This document shows positions 1 through 6,178 of a stretch of 12,755 nucleotides of DNA, piece after piece. The notes beneath the pieces are model-generated. The model had not been told where the DNA came from. It saw only the letters and a program-made list of their open reading frames with translations, and did no database searches. A program made the translations under genes and the position numbers. Within the stretch, counting starts at the first letter, position 1; each line of letters begins with the position of its first letter. This stretch comes from UBA11373 sp035291545 (GTDB lineage: Bacteria; Actinomycetota; Acidimicrobiia; Spongiisociales; UBA11373): contig DATDRW010000064.1 in assembly GCA_035291545.1 (NCBI GenBank), positions 1-12,755 of the forward strand, written 5' to 3'.

Positions 1-2336
1 CCGAACGAGGCGAACCCCTGCAGCTTGTCCCAGATCTCGCCGGCGGCGGTGCCGGTGATCCCCTGCCGCTCCATGCCGGCATAGGTCTCGGCGCGGAGCT
101 TCTCCATCTCCTCATCCGACCGCTTGTGGGTCATCGCCTGACGCAACCGGTCCGACTGGCCGGGGCTGTAGCCGGCGCACACCCGGGCGAGCTCCATGAG
201 CTGTTCCTGGAACACGGGGACCCCGAGGGTCTTGCGCAGGATCGGCTCGGTGAGCGGATGCGGATAACGGATCGGCTCTTCTCCGTTGCGCCGCCGCAGA
301 TAGGGATGCACCGAGTGCCCCTGGATCGGACCCGGCCGGATCAGCGCCACCTCGACGGCGAGGTCGTAGAAGCTCTTCGGTTTCATCCGGGGAAGGGTCG
401 CCATCTGTGCCCGCGACTCCACCTGGAACATCCCGACGGTGTCCGCCTTGGTGAGCATCTCGTACACCACGGGCTCCTGAGGGAGCCCGGCGAGGTCGAT
501 CCGGGAACCGTGCACCTCCGCGATGAGGTCGACGGTGAGGTGCAGCGCGTTGAGCATCCCCAGGGCGAGCAGGTCGAACTTGACGATGCCCATCGAGGCG
601 CAATCGTCCTTGTCCCACTGCAGGACCGAGCGGTCCTCCATCCGCCCCCACTCCAGCGGCACCGTCTCCCACAGCGGCCGGTCGGCGATCACCATCCCCC
701 CGGAGTGGATGCCGAGATGGCGGGGAAACCCGTCGAGCCGGCGGCACACGTCGAGGATGAAGTCGGTGGTGCGCCCCGGGGGCAACTCCAGGTGCTCCTC
801 GATCTTCTCCGGGCTGCGGGTGTCGAGGTACTTGGTGAGCCCGTTCACCTGGGCCTGGGTGAGCCCGAATGCCTTGCCGACGTCCTGGAGCACCGAGCGT
901 GCCCGATAGGTGACGACGTTGGCCACCATCGCCGCCCGCTCCCGCCCGTAGCGCCGGTAGCAGTACTGGATGACCTCCTCGCGCCGCTCCGCCTCGAAGT
1001 CGACGTCGATGTCGGGAGGACGCCCCCGCTCCGCGGAGAGGAACCGTTCGAAGGGGAGGCCGAGCCGGATCGGATCCACCCGGGTGATCTCCAGGCAGCG
1101 GCACACCGCCGAATCGGCGCCGGAGCCGCGGATCTGACAGAGGATGTCGAGCGACTCGGCGTAGCGGACGATGTCCCACACGATGAGGAAGTACCCGGGG
1201 AACCTCAGCGATTCGATCACCCCGAGTTCGTGCTCGAGGCGGTCGACGGCGGCCCGGTCGACCCGCTCCGGCCCGTTGCCGGGATAGATCCGTCGTGCCC
1301 CCTCGTAGACCAGATGCCGCAGGTACTCCATCTCGGTGCGGAATGCGTCGGGGAGGGGGAAGTCGGGGAGCCGCGGCGCCACCAGCTTCAGGTCGAAGGC
1401 GAGTGCTCGGCCCAGGTCGGCGGCCCGTTCCACCGCACCGGGGTAACGGGACATCCGGGCGGCCATCTCCCCCGGAGACTTCAGATGCCGCTCGTCGGTG
1501 GCCGGCCAGTGCCCGTATCCCTCGTCGAGATCGCGCCGACCGGCGATGGCGGCGAGCACCTCGGCGACGTCCGCCTCGGAGCGGTCGTGGTAGTGGACGT
1601 TGTTGGTGGCGACCGTGGGGAGCCGGAGCCTTCCCGCCACCTCGGCGAGCACCCCGTTGCGCAGGTCGTCCCCCGGCATGCGGTGGTCCCACAGCTCGAC
1701 GAAGAGCCGGCCGGGGAACACCTCCCGCAGCCGCGCCGCCGCGGCCATCGCCCCCGCCAGGTCGCCGGCGGCGGCATGGCGGGGAACCTCGCCGGTGTGG
1801 CAGCCGGTGAGGGCGACCAGCCTGCCGTCGGCGGACGCCTCGACGAGTTCGCCGCGGTCGTAGGAGGCCCGGTCCTTCTCGCCGCGGAACTGGGCCCGGG
1901 TGACCAGCCGGGAGAGCGCGCCGTAGCCGCGGGGGTCGGGAGCCAGCAGCACGAGGTGATCGGTGGGAGGCAGGTCGATCGGTTTGGAGCCGTGCATGGG
2001 ATGGGTGCGGCCTCTTCGGGGGCGTTCCGTTTCCCGTTTCCCGTTTCCCGTTTCCCGAGAACCGTCGCGACCCGTAACGGGCAACGGGCAACGGGCAACG
2101 GGCTTCTCCGTGCCGGAGGCACGGGGAAGCCCTATCTCCACCCCGTACACCGTCGGCAGCCCGGCCCCGGCGGCGGCGATGCGGAAGCGGGGAGCGCCGT
2201 AGAACCCGTCGTGGTCGGTGATCGCCAGCGCCTCGTACCCGAGTTCGACCGCCCGCCGCACCAGGTCGTGGGGATGGGAGGCACCGTCGAGAAACGAGAA
2301 ATTGCTGTGACAGTGCAGCTCGGCGTAGCGGGGCAT
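1..2336 (-). CDS. dnaE2: Error-prone DNA polymerase DnaE2 (ImuC type), C-terminal end cut by the window edge
   Basis: This is a C-family polymerase alpha subunit of the DnaE2 class, which carries out mutagenic translesion synthesis in the cytoplasm after DNA damage, usually with ImuA and ImuB; neither partner is in the window. About 778 codons are present of the 1,050-1,100 usual for the family. The ATG at 2336 begins MPRYAELHCHSNFSFLDG, the start of the PHP domain, with ITDHDG at residues 39-44. The palm follows: RGSGADS at 403-409, PDIDVDF at 441-447 (catalytic Asp442 and Asp444) and the third catalytic Asp588 in KFDLLAL. FQVESRAQMATLPR and RPGPIQG are typical of DnaE2 rather than DnaE1. 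Residues of about 72-117 are a repeat-encoded, low-complexity insertion. No Shine-Dalgarno sequence precedes the ATG, and a -10-like hexamer ends 9 nt upstream, so the mRNA is probably leaderless. A LexA-type palindrome lies 25 bp upstream of the start codon. Confidence 0.95.
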   Translation of the reverse strand, partial: MPRYAELHCHSNFSFLDGASHPHDLVRRAVELGYEALAITDHDGFYGAPRFRIAAAGAGLPTVYGVEIGLPRASGTEKPVARCPLPVTGRDGSRETGNGKRETERPRRGRTHPMHGSKPIDLPPTDHLVLLAPDPRGYGALSRLVTRAQFRGEKDRASYDRGELVEASADGRLVALTGCHTGEVPRHAAAGDLAGAMAAAARLREVFPGRLFVELWDHRMPGDDLRNGVLAEVAGRLRLPTVATNNVHYHDRSEADVAEVLAAIAGRRDLDEGYGHWPATDERHLKSPGEMAARMSRYPGAVERAADLGRALAFDLKLVAPRLPDFPLPDAFRTEMEYLRHLVYEGARRIYPGNGPERVDRAAVDRLEHELGVIESLRFPGYFLIVWDIVRYAESLDILCQIRGSGADSAVCRCLEITRVDPIRLGLPFERFLSAERGRPPDIDVDFEAERREEVIQYCYRRYGRERAAMVANVVTYRARSVLQDVGKAFGLTQAQVNGLTKYLDTRSPEKIEEHLELPPGRTTDFILDVCRRLDGFPRHLGIHSGGMVIADRPLWETVPLEWGRMEDRSVLQWDKDDCASMGIVKFDLLALGMLNALHLTVDLIAEVHGSRIDLAGLPQEPVVYEMLTKADTVGMFQVESRAQMATLPRMKPKSFYDLAVEVALIRPGPIQGHSVHPYLRRRNGEEPIRYPHPLTEPILRKTLGVPVFQEQLMELARVCAGYSPGQSDRLRQAMTHKRSDEEMEKLRAETYAGMERQGITGTAAGEIWDKLQGFASF
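2029..2056. repeat. Heptanucleotide tandem array, four GTTTCCC units, inside dnaE2
   Basis: There are four exact copies of GTTTCCC (GGGAAAC on the dnaE2 strand), with a degenerate partial unit just before 2029. In dnaE2 it is read in frame and, because 7 is not a multiple of 3, gives a peptide with a 7-residue period (RETGNGK then RETE). The array has an obvious composition break from the codon use around it. Confidence 0.95.
2075..2102. repeat. Heptanucleotide tandem array, TAACGGG plus three CAACGGG units, inside dnaE2
   Basis: The array has one TAACGGG and three exact CAACGGG units (CCCGTTG on the dnaE2 strand), encoding VARCPLPV. It is an inverted relative of the 2029-2056 array: the two can pair as an imperfect stem with one mismatch per seven bases, around an 18-nt spacer that holds the perfect palindrome GTCGCGAC (2064-2071). 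Confidence 0.95.
2100..2132. repeat. Hairpin with 15-bp arms, next to the heptamer arrays in dnaE2
   Basis: The left arm (2100-2114) GGGCTTCTCCGTGCC and the right arm (2118-2132) are complementary around the loop GGA, with a single T-G pair in place of a Watson-Crick pair. It directly abuts the CAACGGG array. With the two arrays it makes a compact palindromic block covering most of the extra residues of the DnaE2 PHP domain. It looks like a small inserted repeat element rather than normal coding sequence. Confidence 0.8.
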
Positions 2337-2345
2337 GGGACGGGC

Positions 2346-2376
2346 AGTTTATCCACAGAATCGAACAGGTGTTCGA
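2346..2376 (-). promoter_or_regulatory. LexA (SOS) box and -10 region of dnaE2
   Basis: TCGAACAGGTGTTCGA at 2361-2376 is a perfect palindrome (one further complementary A/T pair at 2360/2377) and fits the Gram-positive and actinobacterial LexA consensus CGAAC-N4-GTTCG. On the minus strand a -10-like TAAACT (2351-2346) lies 10 bp downstream, so the LexA box covers the -35/spacer region. The -10 ends 9 nt before the ATG at 2336, which fits a leaderless transcript. LexA control of dnaE2 is well established in actinobacteria. Confidence 0.85.
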
Positions 2377-2392
2377 TCATATTGGGCCTCAC

Positions 2393-2421
2393 TTGCCATG
2401 ACATCACTGTGATGTCAGACT
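2393..2421 (+). promoter_or_regulatory. Probable promoter of the MFS gene with a 19-bp two-box operator between -35 and -10
   Basis: A -35-like TTGCCA (2393-2398) and -10-like CAGACT (2416-2421) are 17 bp apart, placing transcription start almost on the ATG at 2431, so the transcript would be leaderless. The spacer is filled by TGACATCACTGTGATGTCA (2399-2417), two exactly inverted 8-bp arms around CTG. Each arm is itself of the form TGANNTCA, and the two arms start 11 bp apart. A protein bound here would block RNA polymerase. The same boxes recur at 8366-8384. The palindrome is certain; the promoter hexamers are inferred. Confidence 0.7.
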
Positions 2422-2430
2422 GCCGCCGCC

Positions 2431-3747
2431 ATGGGTGAACCCGCCGCCGTCACTCCCTCCACCTCGATGCGCACCTTCTTCACGGTGTGGGGTGGGCAAT
2501 TGGTCTCGATCCTCGGTTCGACGATGAGCGCCTTCGGCCTGCAACTCTGGGTGTACGCCGAGACCGGGTCGGTGACCAATCTCGCCCTGGTCGCCCTCGC
2601 CTTCGCCCTCCCCGCCGTGCTCATCTCCCCCTTTGCCGGAGCACTCGTCGATCGGTGGGATCGCCGCAAGGTGATGCTTGCCTCCGATGCGGTCGCCGGA
2701 GTGGCCACCCTGTGCGTCGCCGGTCTCTACGCCACCGACAGCCTGCACCTCTGGCACATCTACGTGCTGGTCGCCGTCGGTTCGATGGGCAGTGCCTTCC
2801 AGGCGCCGGCGTGGCTCGCCTCGATCCCGCTGCTCGTCCCCAAACCCCATCTGGGACGCGCCAACGGTCTCGTTCAGCTGAACGACGGGCTCTCGCTCGT
2901 GATGGCGCCCGCCCTCGCCGGCGTCGTCCTGGTGGCATCCGGTCTCGGGGCCATCCTGCTCATCGACGTCGCCACCTTCCTGTTCGCGGTCGGCACCCTC
3001 GCCGTCGTCCGTTTCCCCCGACCCGAGGGGCACGCCGCCACCTCGACCGGTTCGATGCTCGGTGACGCTGCCGCCGGCTGGAGGTACGTGCGCGAGCGGG
3101 GCGGGCTGTTCGGCTTGTTGTGGGTGTACGCCGGGGTGAATTTCTCCCTGTCGTTCGGCAATGTGCTCTTCATCCCCCTCGTCGTCGCCTTCGCCTCGGA
3201 GAGCGCAGCCGGAGGAGTCCTTTCGGCGGCCGGGTTCGGCGCCGTTGCCGGGTCGGTGGCGGTGAGCGCCTGGGGCGGGCCGAAGAAACGGGTGCGGGGG
3301 ACGATGATCGCCATCGTCGGCGCCGGCCTGGGCGTCGCACTCGCCGGAGTGCGGCCGTCGCTGGTGCTGGTCGCCGCCTCTGCCTTCGCGCTGATGGCGA
3401 TGGTGCCGGTGGCCAACACCTCCAGTCAGGTGCTGTGGCAGCTCAAGGTGCCTCCGGCGATGCAGGGGCGGGTGTTCGCCATCCGCCGCATGATCTCTCA
3501 GGCGATCTCCCCGATCGCCATCCTCGCCTCCGGGCCGCTCGCCGACCGCGTGTTCGAACCGCTGATGGCCGAGGGTGGAGCGCTGGCCGGAAGCGTCGGA
3601 TCGGTCATCGGGGTCGGCCCCGGCCGGGGGGTCGGCCTGATGTTCATCGTGACCGGACTGCTCACCGCCCTGCTCGGGGTGGTCGGTTACCTGGCACCCA
3701 GGGTGCGCAACATCGAGACCGAGCTCCCCGACTACGTGGCGGGCTGA
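2431..3747 (+). CDS. MFS transporter, probable drug/metabolite exporter
   Basis: This 438-residue, strongly hydrophobic protein has about 12 predicted transmembrane segments. Between helices 2 and 3 (about residues 65-82) is the MFS loop GALVDRWDRRKVMLASD, close to the family signature GxLaDrxGrkxxl. The overall pattern, including the LWQLKVPPAMQGRVFAIRR region near residue 340 after the second half begins, resembles the EntS/MFS_3 (DHA3) group of proton-driven exporters in the cytoplasmic membrane; the substrate cannot be told. The ATG at 2431 has no Shine-Dalgarno sequence but fits the leaderless promoter upstream; Met13 (2467) is an alternative start close to helix 1. The gene diverges from dnaE2 across 94 bp and is probably under a repressor that binds the palindrome at 2399-2417. 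Confidence 0.9.
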   Translation: MGEPAAVTPSTSMRTFFTVWGGQLVSILGSTMSAFGLQLWVYAETGSVTNLALVALAFALPAVLISPFAGALVDRWDRRKVMLASDAVAGVATLCVAGLYATDSLHLWHIYVLVAVGSMGSAFQAPAWLASIPLLVPKPHLGRANGLVQLNDGLSLVMAPALAGVVLVASGLGAILLIDVATFLFAVGTLAVVRFPRPEGHAATSTGSMLGDAAAGWRYVRERGGLFGLLWVYAGVNFSLSFGNVLFIPLVVAFASESAAGGVLSAAGFGAVAGSVAVSAWGGPKKRVRGTMIAIVGAGLGVALAGVRPSLVLVAASAFALMAMVPVANTSSQVLWQLKVPPAMQGRVFAIRRMISQAISPIAILASGPLADRVFEPLMAEGGALAGSVGSVIGVGPGRGVGLMFIVTGLLTALLGVVGYLAPRVRNIETELPDYVAG

Positions 3748-3791
3748 CGCACCGCGAGTCCGCGGCGGTCATCCGGCCCTCGGCCACGACC

Positions 3792-4787
3792 TCATCCCGC
3801 GGCCTCGCCCTCTCGATGGTCGTCGACCGCATACAGCGCCCACGACGTCCCACGCGCCGGATCGGTGATCGCCAGAGACGAAGTCCACCCGTGGGTGACC
3901 CCGGAGGGCTCCCATCGGTGCCACCGGAGCCGGCGCAATGCCTCCTCCAGGTCCGCAGGATGCGGCGGCCACTCCACTCCACCGACGGCGGCCAGCACCC
4001 ACCATGCGGCGAAGCGGCCCAGGGGCCCGCCGCGCCGCCGGCCGTAGGCGCCGCCGCTGGCACCTGCCCAGGCCAGCCAGGCGAGCGCATCGGCACCGGA
4101 AACCTCGGCGGCGTCGACCGGGGTGTGGCCGAGTGCCGCGATCGCACCGACGACATCACCCTGCACCGCCACCGCCGCCGCGCTGCCGTTGGACTGCTCG
4201 GCCCAGGGAAGGGCGACCGCGAGCAGCGCCTCGACGCCTGCGGGATCGGAGGCGGCCGACCAGCCGGCGGGGGAGGCCATCCGGCGCAGCGGGACCGGCG
4301 GCGGGGAGGGGAACTCGGCCTTCGAGGAGCGATACGTCGCCAAGGGGTACGACGGCTCCCAGGGAAGCAGCACGAGCGGCACGTCGAGCACACCGGTGTC
4401 GATGGAGGGGTCACCGGTGAGGTCCTCGCCGCGCAACACCCGCTCCTGCGCCGCCAGCGACCGGGCCGGCCCCGGGGGGAGGTGTGGGGACAGGGCTGCC
4501 CAGTCATGGGTGGAGGCGGCCACCTCCCAGAACGGGCCGAGTGCGAAACGCCCCGCTCGTTCCGTCACGACCGGACCGGCGAACCCGGCTGGGGCCTCGA
4601 GGGCGAGGCGGTACTCGGCGTATTCGGCGGCGGGCCACAGCTGCAGCCCACGCTCCAGGGCGTGCCGGCACCGATCGCGCAGGTCGACCACCGACGCCCA
4701 CTCCCGAGCCGAACAGAGCCCATCGACGAGCCGGACCAGCTCGTCGAGGTCTCCCCGATCGACCGCCTCCGCCACCGGGTTCTTCAC
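3792..4787 (-). CDS. Unrecognised protein, 331 residues
   Basis: I do not recognise the family. The product is rich in Ala, Trp and Pro and looks soluble, with an acidic helical N-terminus (AVDRGDLDELVRLVDGLCS) and a short C-terminal segment containing WALYAVDDH. There is no signal peptide, membrane helix or obvious catalytic motif. The open frame reaches 4931, but residues upstream of the GTG at 4787 are arginine-rich noise that would overlap the divergent gene at 4811, so the GTG (VKNPVAEAVDRGDLDEL) is preferred; its Shine-Dalgarno sequence is weak. Codon-position composition and the lack of stops support a real gene. It converges with the MFS gene, leaving 44 bp between the stops. Confidence 0.75.
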   Translation of the reverse strand: MKNPVAEAVDRGDLDELVRLVDGLCSAREWASVVDLRDRCRHALERGLQLWPAAEYAEYRLALEAPAGFAGPVVTERAGRFALGPFWEVAASTHDWAALSPHLPPGPARSLAAQERVLRGEDLTGDPSIDTGVLDVPLVLLPWEPSYPLATYRSSKAEFPSPPPVPLRRMASPAGWSAASDPAGVEALLAVALPWAEQSNGSAAAVAVQGDVVGAIAALGHTPVDAAEVSGADALAWLAWAGASGGAYGRRRGGPLGRFAAWWVLAAVGGVEWPPHPADLEEALRRLRWHRWEPSGVTHGWTSSLAITDPARGTSWALYAVDDHREGEAAG

Positions 4788-4810
4788 GCCGACCCCGGTA
4801 GCCTGCGGGC

Positions 4811-5023
4811 GTGGTTCGAAGCCCGATACAACTGTTCGATGCCATTCCGGCAACCTCGGCCACGCCCCTCGCCGCCGCGGCGACTTTTGCCGCCGCCGCC
4901 GGGTCCGGTCTGATCCTGTTTGCCACCGCATACGGCGACTGGGTGCCGGCGGTGTGGGCGGCGGGTGTGTTCGCGCTGGCCGGGGTGCTGTGGCATCTCG
5001 CCGACCACGCCTCCACGCGCTAG
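4811..5023 (+). CDS. Small two-helix membrane protein, 70 residues
   Basis: The GTG at 4811 opens a 70-codon frame ending in TAG. The peptide has two hydrophobic stretches (about residues 20-40 and 45-62) separated by AYGDW, and a short charged tail HLADHASTR, so it would be a helical hairpin in the cytoplasmic membrane. It has no recognised family. Its start is 23 bp from the divergent GTG at 4787, and no clear Shine-Dalgarno sequence is visible. Chance open frames are common in such GC-rich DNA; the membrane pattern and the fit between neighbours favour a real gene, but only moderately. Confidence 0.5.
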   Translation: MVRSPIQLFDAIPATSATPLAAAATFAAAAGSGLILFATAYGDWVPAVWAAGVFALAGVLWHLADHASTR

Positions 5024-5047
5024 AGCCGCGGCCCCGAATCCAGCTCC

Positions 5048-5069
5048 CGCCGGAGGATGCGCTCCGGCG
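5048..5069. terminator. Hairpin between convergent genes, likely bidirectional terminator
   Basis: CGCCGGAG (5048-5055) and CTCCGGCG (5062-5069) form a perfect 8-bp GC-rich stem with a 6-nt loop. It lies between the stop of the small membrane gene (5023) and the stop of the oxidoreductase gene (5071), one base after the latter. There is no T-tract on either strand, as is common for actinobacterial terminators. Confidence 0.6.
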
Positions 5070-5070
5070 T

Positions 5071-6102
5071 TCACAGCACCAACTCGGCGAGGGTGCGCAG
5101 CGTCCCCAGATCCTGGGCGACCACCCCGAGGGTGGTGACCCCGGCGCCCTTCCATACCTCGAGCTTCTCGGCGATCGCCGCCTTGGGGCCCACCAGGGCG
5201 ACCTCGTCGATCAAGGCGTCGGGGAGCGCGGCCATCGCCTCCTCGCGCTTTCCGGCGAGGTAGAGGTCCTGGACCTTGGTCGCCGCCTCCTCGTACCCGT
5301 AGCGGCACACGAGATCAAAGTAGAAGTTGTTCCCCCTGGCCCCCATGCCGCCGACGTAGAGCGCGAGCAGCGGCCGTACTCCCCATCGCGCCTGATCGAC
5401 GTCGTCGGTGACCACCGCCGGCACGGTGGGGAGGATGTCGAATCGCTTTCGCTTGTCCGGTTCTCCCGAGGCGGCAAACCCCGCGGCGAGGGCCGGTTCG
5501 AATACCTCGGCCCCCCGGAAGGGCGAGTACCAGAACGGAAGCCATCCGTCGGCGATCTCGGCGGCGAGGGCCACGTTCTTCGGTCCGATCGCCGCCAGGT
5601 AGATCGGGATCTCGTGACGGGGGTGGATGGTGAGCCGGAGCGTCTTGCCCAGGCCGGTGGCGTCGGGGCCGTCGTAGGGGATGCGGTGGTACTCGCCCTC
5701 AAAACGAAGCCTCGCCTCGCGCGACAGGATGCGCCGCACGATCTCGACGTACTCCCGGGATACCCGCAGCGGTTTGCCGTACGGACGCCCATGCCACCCC
5801 TCCACCACCTGGGGGCCGGACATCCCCAGCCCGAGGAGGAATCGACCGCCGCTCAACTCGGACAGGGTGGCGGCCGTCATTGCCGTCATCGCCGGGGTGC
5901 GGGCCGGCATCTGCATGATGGCGCTGCCCAGCCCGATCCGCGGGGTCGAGGCGCCGTACCAGGCGAGCATCGACACCGCATCACTGCCGTACGCCTCGGC
6001 GACCCACACCGAGTGGTAGCCGAGACGATCGGCCTCCTGCACGAACTCCAGACGCGGCTCCACCGCGGTGCCCGCGTACCCCATGTTCAGTGCCAGCCGC
6101 AT
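5071..6102 (-). CDS. LLM-class oxidoreductase, probably F420-dependent (Rv3520c-like)
   Basis: This 343-residue protein is a luciferase-like TIM-barrel oxidoreductase. It begins MRLALNMGYAG and carries VWVAEAYGSDAVSMLAWYGAST (about residues 33-54, shown in two parts: VWVAEAYGSD and AVSMLAWYGAST), ARTPAMTAMTAATL, LGLGMSGPQVVEGWHG, IPIYLAAIGPKNVALAAEI, DGWLPFWYSP and LALYVGGMGARGNNF. These closely follow Mycobacterium tuberculosis Rv3520c, whose family is assigned to coenzyme F420; the substrate is unknown. The ATG at 6102 is chosen because AGGAGG (6115-6110) lies 7 nt upstream and homology starts there; the longer frame back to 6396 is low-complexity. The gene diverges from the SGNH hydrolase gene across 76 bp and ends at a hairpin shared with the convergent small membrane gene. 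Confidence 0.92.
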   Translation of the reverse strand: MRLALNMGYAGTAVEPRLEFVQEADRLGYHSVWVAEAYGSDAVSMLAWYGASTPRIGLGSAIMQMPARTPAMTAMTAATLSELSGGRFLLGLGMSGPQVVEGWHGRPYGKPLRVSREYVEIVRRILSREARLRFEGEYHRIPYDGPDATGLGKTLRLTIHPRHEIPIYLAAIGPKNVALAAEIADGWLPFWYSPFRGAEVFEPALAAGFAASGEPDKRKRFDILPTVPAVVTDDVDQARWGVRPLLALYVGGMGARGNNFYFDLVCRYGYEEAATKVQDLYLAGKREEAMAALPDALIDEVALVGPKAAIAEKLEVWKGAGVTTLGVVAQDLGTLRTLAELVL

Positions 6103-6126
6103 CCCGGTTCCTCCTCGTTCGCCGCC

Positions 6127-6155
6127 ATCCTCAAGGTCAAGAGAAGCCGGGTCAA
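6127..6155 (-). promoter_or_regulatory. Probable promoter of the oxidoreductase gene
   Basis: On the minus strand TTGACC (6155-6150) and GAGGAT (6132-6127, matching the NANNNT actinobacterial -10) are 17 bp apart, giving a leader of about 20 nt with the AGGAGG ribosome site. The -35 is one of two direct GGTCAAG copies on the plus strand (6135-6141 and 6150-6156, 15 bp apart), which could also be an activator or repressor site. For the divergent SGNH gene, TACCAT (6162-6167) is a possible -10 without a good -35. Confidence 0.5.
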
Positions 6156-6178
6156 GCCGGGTACCATCACGGGTCGCG

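Noticed and set aside
126..2438. Long plus-strand frame of 770 codons opposite dnaE2, plus other frames of 659 and 213 codons on the minus strand
   Set aside because: All three are shadows in GC-rich DNA: low-complexity Arg/Pro/His-rich products. The true dnaE2 frame, read from the ATG at 2336 to the left edge, gives full DnaE2 homology.
3752..3765. Small hairpin CCGCG-AGTC-CGCGG between the MFS gene and the convergent gene
   Set aside because: A 5-bp stem is too short to call a terminator in GC-rich DNA, though it is well placed.
4822..4840. Possible second LexA box near the divergent starts at 4787/4811
   Set aside because: Only one half (TGTTCGAT on plus) matches; the other half has about three mismatches in the conserved bases.
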